DNA of 64,000 nucleotides, taken from NCBI GenBank assembly GCA_022495995.1, contig JAFEMH010007433.1:18501-82500 (forward strand), written 5' to 3'. Within the stretch, counting starts at the first letter, position 1. The number at the start of each line of letters is the position of its first letter. A program made the position numbers and the translations under genes. The notes under the pieces are model-generated. The model saw nothing but the letters and a program-made list of their open reading frames with translations. It did not search any database and was not told where the DNA came from. Below, one piece after another: positions 55,760 to 64,000 of the stretch. Origin of the DNA: Adenophora triphylla var. japonica (lineage: Eukaryota; Streptophyta; Magnoliopsida; Asterales; Campanulaceae).

Positions 55760-55830
55760 TCTTATACTAAAAGAAGACATTCCTAATATGGCAAAATGGC
55801 TCCCAAATCTATCACTAACAAGTTCGCTGA
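55760..55830 (+). mobile_element. Helitron 5' end (plus orientation)
   Basis: TCTTATACTAAAAGAAGAC preceded by A, followed within 40 bases by ATGGCAAAATGGCTCCCAAA. The latter matches the 5' region of the Helitron starting at 53883. No 3' hairpin with CTAG was found downstream before the hAT element at 56068. Confidence 0.5.
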
Positions 55831-56625
55831 AAATGAAAATCTTGAATGGTGTTGTTTAGATTTTGTTTTGAAAGGGTAAAATTGTCACTCAGCCTCTAAG
55901 GTTTATATACATATGTACTCCGTTTGTTTGAAAGAAAATGACATGTGTCGTAGTCTCCTCCCTCAAATCCCCGTGAATCTCTCTCTCTCCATTCCAAAAA
56001 AATGAAACATAAATTACACCACTAACTTTCTTCACATCTCATCTCAGCTCCCAAATCCAATCTTACCTAGGGGTGTAAATAGACTTGTCCAACCGGTCCT
56101 GAATCGCCGGTTCGGACCGGAATCGGACCGGCCAAAAATTGACAGAAAATCGCACCACCTGAACCGTGAACCGCCCCTGAATTGAACCGGCGATTTTGTG
56201 ATCCGATTACGGTTCATACTTTTCAAAACCGGTGAATCGCCGGTTCATGAACCGTGAACCGGAACCGACAACCTAACGCCTAGTTGATCTGGGCCGTCGA
56301 TTTGGCTGATCCGACGATGCATGTTCTCTTCCCGTTAGCTAACGGTCATTTTGACCGTTTAGGGACCAAAATGTAAAAAAAAATTATTTTTGACCGTTTA
56401 GGAACCAAAATGTAAAAACAAAACGTTTTTTTTTTCTTTTTCTCTCCATTTTCCAACCTTTAAATACCCTCCCCCTCCCTTCATTTTTTTTCACACCATT
56501 CTCAACTCACTCAATCTCTCTTTCAATCTCTATATTATCTCAAACTTTCAAAGTCTTCATAATTCCAATTTTTTTTTCACATAATTTCATTTTTTTCACA
56601 TAATTCCATTTTTTTCACCAAAAAA

Positions 56626-56797
56626 ATGTCTTCATCTCGTGGCGGCGGTGGCGATAAGGGAAAGAATAAGGCAACTACGCATCCAATTCCCCCCCCCCCG
56701 ATGATTCCATTTGGGATAATATACAACCACATGAAATGCTCTATTTGAGCGATAACGAAGTTGATGCAACATTTTCAATGGGTGGTCATGGTAATAC
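56626..56797 (+). pseudogene. hAT transposase N-terminal fragment, interrupted
   Basis: It encodes MSSSRGGGGDKGKNKATTHP, then in a shifted frame SIWDNIQPHEM and SDNEVDATFSMGGHGN. The protein is cut by the LTR element after this point. The same N-terminus is in the element at 39778. Confidence 0.7.
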
Positions 56798-58316
56798 TGA
56801 TGAAGGAAAACTCCCTCTTGTAATAAAAACCGAGCAAGTGTACTCACTACCGGTGTAGCAGTATGCAAATGCAGGGGTCGAATCCACAGAGACTCGTTGG
56901 TAAACAAATAAAGTGAAAGCAGTGAATTTTGTAACCAAAGTTCATAGATTTGATTTAAAAACTAAGAGCATAAATTAAATAACAAAAACTAACTAAACGA
57001 GAAAGCAGATTATGAGCAGAGATTCGTAAATTGGATTTCACTTCACCATCATTCTATGCAAAATTTTTCTTATAAAACATTAACTCAACTTCTAGTGTTC
57101 ATTCACTTTAGCTAGGATCGACACGGTTAGGTGGCCGGATTACAATCCTAAATATTCTCTTAATATTGTGACTTCTATTATGGTACCACAATATGCCAAG
57201 AATACAATAAGAACACAGGAATATGAAAACCTAACTTTAATTGATTTCTATTACGGCCTCAATTAAAATTATTCAATCAATAATGGTCTATGTATCAAAA
57301 TCCCAAATTAATGGCGAATTCGATACCCAATTATTCAAAGATGAGTTCGTATCTTAACATACGTCTCGAATCTAAGAATAAGAAATTAAAATCTATTAAT
57401 GAACTAGAAGGAATCAAATAGAAAGAATTAAAATATTAATGCATAGAAATCCGGTGAAGATTCAACCAATCTACAAATCTAAGAATTTAGCTACTCATAA
57501 TTTACAAAGATAAAAACCTGGAATGATGAATTGTTCTTCTCTTCAATTGAATTGTTAAAGAAAAACAAAACTATAAAATATGATATATGATGTGATAATT
57601 CTGAACTGCCGTGGCTGTCAATATATATATATAAAAAGATAGGGCAAATCATATGGACCAAGCTGAGAAAAGACATGATTGCCCTTCAATAATACGTGAA
57701 CTGTAGCAATGGACGTCGACGTAGCGCGGCCGCCCTAACATCTGGCGCGCCCGCCCTACTTGGCCGAGAGTTTGGCCGAGACTTTTTCCTTTAAGCGCGA
57801 CCGCCCTTGTTGGCAACGTGTCCGCCCTTGTTGCACTGATTCCTTGGCCCAACAACCCAACCTTGGCCGGCCCATCTCCTCTTTGCAATGGCCCTAGCTC
57901 CCTCGGCCATGGCCTAGTTTGGCCGACCACATCCTTGGCAGTGCAATGGCCTTGTTTGTAACATTTATTATTCGGTTCGTCTCGCACTTTTGCAACCGCA
58001 CTTTGACCGCTATAATGACTTCTTTTGCACTTTGCTCTTTGAGATTTTATTTTTCATTTTAACCCACGAATTTTTATAAATTAAATTCGTCCAAAAATTC
58101 CATATTTCCAGTTCAGTCCCTGAATTTTCCAATATTTCCCATTTAGTCCTTGGACTTCCAAATGTCAGTTTTGTCCCAGATTTCAGCATTGTTGCGCTTC
58201 AGCCCCTGAACTATCAAAACACTAACAAATCATATCAAATATACATAAAACTCGGGAATCAAACGCAAAGAAAGCCTAAAAGTGCATCATTTGGATGGGT
58301 AAATACACATCCATCA
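56798..58316 (-). repeat. 3' LTR of the gag-protease element
   Basis: 1519 bp. It contains GCGCGGCCGCCC and related GC-rich blocks near 57725-57830 in an AT-rich background. Confidence 0.93.
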
Positions 58317-59930
58317 AACACCCACAAACTAACCTTTTGCTCGTCCCGAGTAAAACAAAACTAAAATAAGTAAAATAAAACTACTCTAAATAAAATATTA
58401 AAACAAAATAATTATTTTTGGGATGTCCTATCACAGATGAGTCATTGGCTATACAAGTCTCAGATTCTCACCAACTCACATAATCAACAAGTGCCACCAC
58501 AGTAATGGGATTACAATCACATTGAAGCATAAAACTCACAATTTTCCACCGCGACCTGAATGATGAATGATTTATGGGAGGTCACTGCCAACAACCTAAG
58601 ATTGTTTATGGATTCACTAAGTGATGCCCTAAATCAATATGTTATAGATATTACAACCCAAAAAGGACACTCATATGCATATTTACACGATTGTCAACCC
58701 GATTATCGATATTGAAAGAATAATATGGCTTAAAAGTTAAGTGCGACAATTCGCAAGGGCTAGGTTCATGGTTACAAACGAAGGTAAGGACATACGAACA
58801 TAAGAGAGTGAAACTAGAAAGTCTTCTTTTAACAATACATCCCCACTTTGATGATAATTTCTCCACTCACCCGTATTACTTCCCAATGTGCCAACCCACA
58901 AACTAAAACATTTTCATACATTGACATGGAGTTGAGCACATTCCATTACTTTCTTTGGTCACCTTGAAACAAAATTTCTACTTTGATAGGGGCAAGGCTT
59001 CACTTTTTCTCTTCTTTTTTTTTTTTTTTTCAGTGCACAAATATATCACGAAGAATGTGCATTTAATATTTTGCTCAAGCCCCTCTTTTCATTACATAAC
59101 ATGACCTTTTTTTTTTTTTTTTCGTGACCAATTTCCACTCAACCCTTTTGTTTTTTCAAAACATCCCCCAAAATATCTCCATTCTTTTCCTAGTTTCACT
59201 TTCTTGAAAAGGTGAGAAAATAGTGTATAAGTTAAAAGGGTGGGATAATGAGGGTACAAATGAAGGCGAATGGTGGTCTAAGATAACCTCCCACTTTGTG
59301 AGAGATTTCATTCTTTTTCAAGCTCAAACGGGGTTCTAGCAGAAAATTTTATATAAGTGACGAGAAAGTTTAAAGCTCACAAAAAGGGATTCAAAGAATA
59401 GCCATATATATCAAGTAACCTATTGACGTGTTATTGACAATCATGCAAATATGTTCTAGGGACCCCGAGAATACACAAAGTGATCCCATAAAAGGCACCT
59501 AAGTTGATGACAATGACCAAGAATATGATACGGAAGTGAGAGGTGGTGCAATCATAATTTAAATGTTTCAATGCAATCCCAATCACCACACTAATAGTAG
59601 CACATGTGATTCTAAAATTAAAGCACACTCTAATCATCACAGACTTTGACCAACATCCCAACTATGAAAAGAAATTTTTTTTTAAAATTTTTCTATTTTT
59701 TTAAGAGGGTGACACTATATACACTCTCCTATAAACCCAAAAACTCGGAGAGTTGCCCACCCCCAAACTCAAAACATGCTATGTCCTCAGAGCACAGAGA
59801 ACAAAAGCGTGCCTTGGGCTCAACGGAAGACATGACACGACTAAATTAACATAAAAATAAAACATACCTCATTGGGTTGCCTCCCAAGCAGCGCATTTGG
59901 TTAGAGTCGTTAGACCGACTATGGTCCCAA
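58317..59930. other. 3' non-coding region of the gag-protease element
   Basis: Between the protease end and the 3' LTR there is no pol sequence. Poly-T runs lie at about 59016-59032 and 59108-59122. Short ORFs show no domain. In autonomous Athila elements RT and integrase would be in this position. Confidence 0.6.
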
Positions 59931-59932
59931 TC

Positions 59933-61192
59933 TTACTTGGCCTTAGCTTTGCGGCCTTTTGACCATCTCTTCTCCTCACGGGCACAAACGCCCTTCTCTT
60001 TCCAAATCAGCTCTCCATTGTCAACAAGTAGGGGTAAAGCCACATTTATTTTTGAAACTTTACGCTTGTGCTTACCCCTCTTTCTTTTCCTTTTATTGGG
60101 GTTTCCACCCCCAAACTCAACCTTTTCTGCAACCTGCAGAACACCATTCTCACAACCAAGATCAAGAGAGTTATCATGAACAAAAATATTTAAAAATATA
60201 GAATCAGATAAATCACTATAACTCTCCTCACTAACTCTCGATTTTGAAGGCCCTTGTGGTAAATGGGATGGATTCGACTCTTTATGGGAGTCGTGTGGGG
60301 AGTGATACGACTCGTTACTCCTAGAGTATTGGTCGGCCTTAATGTTACTAGCCACGGGACAAACGTCCACATTATCCCCACTTTTCTCACGTCCATTCAC
60401 ATCATATATGACCATTGGTAAATCATTTATGGCTCCTACAAAACCATCTTTGGGGGAGATTTTCTTATCATTTTTAGACATAACAAACTTGCATTCCTCC
60501 CCCATACCTCTCAAGGACACCACCCCTTGGCACACATCAATGGAGGCCTTAGTGTCAAACATAAATGGTCTCCCAAGCAGAATGGGAGTTTTCAGTTGCT
60601 CCTCACTTGATCCCTCCATACACATCACATAAAAGTCAATGGGGATAATGATTTTATCAATTTTAACCAACACCCCTTCAATAACCTCTAAAGGTCTTTT
60701 GATTGAGAGATCCGCCAATTGCAAGTCTCTCATGGGTGGTTTCAACTCACATACCCCCAAACTTCTAAAAACATGAAAGGGCATCACATTAACACTTGCC
60801 CCAAGATCTAACAAACCTTTAAAATTTTGACCCCCTAAAGAAATTGGGATAGTGAAACACCCGGGGCCTTTTTGAACATGTTTAATCTTTTCAAACTCCA
60901 CACCTCTCTGGGGTGTGGTTTTCACAACATTAGGGAGAGGGGTTTCTAAATTTAATGCAGAAAATACATATTGAACCTCCCCAATCTCATCCTCTTCCTC
61001 ACTAACATTATCAATATTATCACATTCAAAATTATCAAGAGAAGATAGAAATACCTCCTCAATTTCCTCACTCTCATCCCACACTGTTGTAATTGACTTT
61101 GCTTGCTCCGGTGGGTTCTTCTCTTTCATCAACTCTTGGGCAACCTTCACAAGTTGCTCTACTTGTGTGCCCATCTTTTCAAACGCCTTGAC
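59933..61192 (-). CDS. retropepsin-containing polyprotein part
   Basis: A 413-codon open frame from ATG 61174 (MGTQVEQLVKVAQELMKEKN), probably read as a continuation of gag. It holds the plant retropepsin (CFTIPISLGGQNFKGLLDLG, catalytic DLGASVNVMP, then TPILLGRPFMFDTKASIDV) at roughly residues 105-230. An acidic linker precedes it, and a Lys/Arg-rich C-terminus (NKRKRKRGKHKRKVSK) follows. The DLGAS variant replaces the more usual DTGAS/DSGAS and is common in Athila-type gag-pro. The enzyme would process gag in virus-like particles. A frameshift near 61195 separates it from gag. Confidence 0.85.
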   Translation of the reverse strand, partial: VKAFEKMGTQVEQLVKVAQELMKEKNPPEQAKSITTVWDESEEIEEVFLSSLDNFECDNIDNVSEEEDEIGEVQYVFSALNLETPLPNVVKTTPQRGVEFEKIKHVQKGPGCFTIPISLGGQNFKGLLDLGASVNVMPFHVFRSLGVCELKPPMRDLQLADLSIKRPLEVIEGVLVKIDKIIIPIDFYVMCMEGSSEEQLKTPILLGRPFMFDTKASIDVCQGVVSLRGMGEECKFVMSKNDKKISPKDGFVGAINDLPMVIYDVNGREKSGDNVDVCPVASNIKADQYSRSNESYHSPHDSHKESNPSHLPQGPSKSRVSEESYSDLSDSIFLNIFVHDNSLDLGCENGVLQVAEKVEFGGGNPNKRKRKRGKHKRKVSKINVALPLLVDNGELIWKEKGVCAREEKRWSKGRKAKAK

Positions 61193-61194
61193 AT

Positions 61195-62416
61195 CTATAT
61201 TTCTATTACTTTCTTTGCATCTCCATCCTTAGCTTCTTTGGTGCCCGGCTCCCAAGGCTCTTTATCATGTTGTCTAGGTGGTAGCACATGAAGAGGTTTC
61301 ACTTGCTGATTATGATGGTCACCCCATGGATTGTAGTTACCATATTGGTTGCCTTGGGGTGGTGGCCTTTGTCCATATCCATTGAAAGCATGTGCACATT
61401 CGAGGATTATAACAGAAATTTGCTGCACTTGGACACATATTAGTGACATGAGATGATAAACCACAATTTGTACAATAATCAGTAATAACATTGGCACCAG
61501 CAGAAGTGCTACAGGCAGTCAATTTATCAAATTTACTACTTAAGACTGCAATTTGCTTAGAAAGATTATCAGTAGCAGTCAAATCCAATACCCCCCTTGT
61601 TCTACCCCTCGAAATCTTTTGTTGAGAATTAGCACTCAACATCTCATATAAAGCTTTAGTCTCGTCTGGGGTCTTGGCTCCTATCGAGCCTCCAGCAGCA
61701 TTGTCAACCATTGATTGACCATTGTCATTCAAGCCATCATAAAAGGCTTGGTTCAGTGAGGGTAGTGTGAAATTGTGTTGGGGACATTGCATTAACATTG
61801 TATTAAATCTTTCCCATGCCTCATGAAAGGGCTCCCCCACATCTTGGGAAAATGTCATCAATTTCTGTCTAAAACCAGCCAAAAGATGATGTGGGTAATA
61901 TCTTTTAAGGAACACATCTTGTAATTCTCCCCAAGTACTAATGCTGCTCGGTGCAAGCATCATCAACCATGTTTTAGCCACTCCCTTAAGAGTGTAAGGA
62001 AAACACTTCAGTCTAATTTGCTCCTCAGTCACTCCCTGTCTTAACAAAAATTGAGCAACAACAATAATATACTCTTTAAGGAACGTAAGTGCATCCTCAC
62101 CAGGCAATCCGTGAAAGCTTGGCAACATGGCAAAGTATTGTCCTTTGACCTCTAAATTTTTTGCTGCATCGGACAGCACTATGCAAGAGGTAGATGTGTC
62201 TACCCTAGGTCTCAGGAAATCATTCATAGTTTGTGCCGGTGGTACTGCCATCTCGGCTTTCTCTTCCTCTGCCTCGATGGCGGAGGGTTCTGATTCGGTG
62301 TCCGAATCTGAGAAAAGAGGATTAAAGAGGGGATCGCCCTTAAATGCTTCCTCAAGTCTATTTATGTTATCGTCCAATGGCACCAATGTAGGCTTCAAAG
62401 AACGACGACCTTGCAT
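61195..62416 (-). CDS. gag of the Athila-like element
   Basis: ATG 62416 opens MQGRRSLKPTLVPLDDNINR. The capsid domain spans about residues 90-230 (FHGLPGEDALTFLKEYIIVV, CFPYTLKGVAKTWLMML, LQDVFLKRYYPHHLLAGFRQ, EPFHEAWERF) and matches plant Retrotrans_gag. A single CCHC knuckle (CTNCGLSSHVTNMC) follows near 61450. A frameshift near 61400 moves the frame to the Pro/Gln/Asn-rich tail (GQRPPPQGNQYGNYNPWG), and a second near 61195 leads to the protease. Whether these shifts are decay or expression signals cannot be told from sequence alone. Confidence 0.88.
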
Positions 62417-62450
62417 TCACTACCTAACCTACTTGTTTACTTGCAACAAG

Positions 62451-62468
62451 TCCCCGGCAACGGCGCCA
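62451..62468 (-). promoter_or_regulatory. primer-binding site, tRNA-Asp type
   Basis: The minus strand reads TGGCGCCGTTGCCGGGGA six bases after the 5' LTR. This is the standard site of Athila- and Tat-group Ty3/gypsy elements. Confidence 0.9.
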
Positions 62469-62474
62469 AAAACT

Positions 62475-63981
62475 TGATGAAGGAAAACTCCCTTTTGTAA
62501 TAAAAACCGAGCAAGTGTACTCACTACCGGTGTAGCAGTATGCAAATGCAGGGGTCGAATCCACAGAGACTCGTTGGTAAACAAATAAAGTGAAAGCAGT
62601 GAATTTTGTAACCAAAGTTTATAGATTTGATTTAAAAACTAAGAGCATAAATTAAATAACAAAAACTAACTAAACGAGAAAGCAGATTATGAGCAGAGAT
62701 TCGTAAATTGGATTTCACTTCACCATCATTCTATGCAAAATTTTTCTTATAAAACATTAACTCAACTTCTAGTGTTCATTCACTTTAGCTAGGATCGACA
62801 CGGTTAGGTGGCCGAATTACAATCCTAAATATTCTCTTAATATTGTGACTTCTATTACGGTACCATAATATGCCAAGAATACAATAAGAACACAGGAATA
62901 TGAAAACCTAACTTTAATCAATTTCTATTACGGCCTCAATTAAAATTATTCAATCAATAATGGTCTATGTATCAAAATCCCAAATTAATGGCGAATTCGA
63001 TACCCAATTATTCAAAGATGAGTTCGTATCTTAACATACGTCTCGAATCTAAGAATAAGAAATTAAAATCTATTAATGAACTAGAAGGAATCAAATAGAA
63101 AGAATTAAAATATTAATGCATAGAAATCTGGTGAAGATTCAACTAATCTACAAATCTAAGAATTTAGCTACTCATAATTTACAAAGATAAAAACCTGGAA
63201 TGATGAATTGTTCTTCTCTTCAATTGAATTGTTAAAGAAAAACAAAACTATAAAATATGATATATGATGTGATAATTCTGAACTGTCGTGGCTGTCAATA
63301 TATATATATAAAAAGATAGGGCAAATCATATGGACCAAGCTGAGAAAAGACATGATTGCCCTTCAATAATACGTGAACTGTAGCAATGGACGTCGACGTA
63401 GCGCGGCCGCCCTAACATCTGGCGCGCCCGCCCAGTTTGGCCGAGACTTTTTCCTTTGAGCGCGGCCGCCCTTGTTGGCAACGCGTCCGCCCTTGTTGCA
63501 CTGATTCCTTGGCCCAACAACCCAACCTTGGCTGGCCCATCTCCTCTTTGCAATGGCCCTAGCTCCCTCGGCCATGGCCTAGTTTGGCCGGCCACATCCT
63601 TGGCAGTGCAATGGCCTTGTTTGTAACATTTATTATTCGGTTCGTCTCGCACTTTTGCAACCGCACTTTGACCACTATAATGACTTCTTTTGCACTTCGC
63701 TCTTTGAGATTTTATTTTTCATTTTAACCCACGAATTTTTATAAATTAAATTCGTCCAAAAATTCCATATTTTCAGTTCAGTCCCTGAATTTTCCAATAT
63801 TTTCCATTTAGTCCTTGGACTTCCAAATGTCAGTTTTGTCCCAGATTTCAGCATTGTTGCGCTTCAGCCCCTAAACTATCAAAACACTAACAAACCATAT
63901 CAAATATACATAAAACTCGGGAATCAAACGCAAAAAAAGCCTAAAAGTGCATCATTTGGATGGATAAATACACATCCATCA
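62475..63981 (-). repeat. 5' LTR of the gag-protease element
   Basis: 1507 bp, direct repeat of 56798-58316. It carries the transcription start for gag. The GC-rich GCGGCCGCCC blocks are near 63408-63490. Confidence 0.93.
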
Positions 63982-64000
63982 AATACCCAAGGGAGTAACA

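Larger units (their letters stand above)
56798..63981 (-). mobile_element. Athila-like LTR retrotransposon encoding only gag and protease (TR-GAG type)
   Basis: LTRs at 56798-58316 and 62475-63981 (TGATGAAGG...CATCCATCA) with a 5-bp duplication AATAC at 56793-56797 and 63982-63986. On the minus strand a full primer-binding site TGGCGCCGTTGCCGGGGA (tRNA-Asp type, as in Athila/Tat) follows the 5' LTR. The interior has gag and a retropepsin, then 1.6 kb of non-coding sequence up to the 3' LTR. RT, RNase H and integrase are absent. Gag-only elements of this sort are known in plants as TR-GAG and depend on a partner for pol. The LTRs are almost identical apart from a roughly 12-base indel near 57757, so it is young. 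Confidence 0.93.
56068..64000 (+). mobile_element. hAT element, split by an LTR retrotransposon, right end outside the window
   Basis: It begins TAGGGGTGTAAATAGACTTG, followed by GAACCGG/CCGGTTC subterminal blocks, and matches the hAT element at 39167 through the leader. ATG 56626 opens the transposase (MSSSRGGGGDKGKNKATTHP), with a poly-C run that shifts the frame. The Athila-like element interrupts it at 56797. The sequence resumes at 63987, and only 14 bases of it are visible. Confidence 0.8.

Overview
The window is nuclear DNA of a eudicot plant. The evidence is a host gene with canonical GT-AG introns, many Stowaway-type MITEs with CTCCCTCCGTCCC ends and TA duplications, Tat- and Athila-type LTR retrotransposons, Mutator and hAT elements and Helitron termini. 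I cannot name the species. No rRNA, tRNA, CRISPR array or bacterial-type operon was seen.

Region 1-24.2 kb. One host gene dominates, on the minus strand: GPI mannosyltransferase 3 (PIG-B, family GT22). Eight coding exons between 22060 and 2262 join, with matching phases, into 510 codons without a stop. The last part of the protein is not in the window. Two retrotransposons sit in the gene. A 12.6-kb Tat-lineage Ty3/gypsy element (7725-20333, target duplication CTGCT) lies in an intron. A 2.7-kb non-autonomous LTR element (3103-5793, duplication GGGTG) lies inside a coding exon and interrupts the frame. The Tat element carries decayed gag-pol on the minus strand and, on the plus strand, an antisense ORF of the 'putative gypsy type transposon' family with its own TATA box.

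Region 24.2-28.4 kb. Exon-like pieces of an unidentified minus-strand gene are interleaved with three clusters of a 63-bp minisatellite. Its core, GGTCCTATA-N8-TATAGGACC, is a perfect hairpin stem.

Region 28.5-37.0 kb. A complete Mutator-like element (28496-36986) has imperfect terminal inverted repeats and a perfect 9-bp duplication, CCACTTAAC. It carries a MULE transposase gene fused to an OTU-type cysteine-protease domain, a second gene with a plant mobile domain (PMD), a 173-bp tandem array and five clusters of TTTCGTGTA/TACACGAAA palindromes. Both genes are damaged by frameshifts and stops.

Region 37.0-47.6 kb. Five MITEs lie head to tail in (TA)n DNA. They are followed by two non-autonomous hAT elements with perfect 8-bp duplications, a Helitron 3' end with a Pif1-type helicase remnant, a rearranged serine carboxypeptidase-like pseudogene, and a first exon encoding a signal peptide and coiled coil.

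Region 47.6-64.0 kb. A probable non-autonomous Helitron (47631-53883) contains a TRIM-like LTR element, which itself contains a MITE. After more MITEs and a Helitron 5' end comes a hAT element (from 56068). It was split by a 7.2-kb Athila-like element that encodes gag and protease but no reverse transcriptase or integrase (56798-63981, duplication AATAC).

Overall this is a gene-poor, repeat-rich segment with several layers of nested insertion. Coordinates of element ends are from direct reading of the target duplications. Exon limits in decayed genes are approximate.
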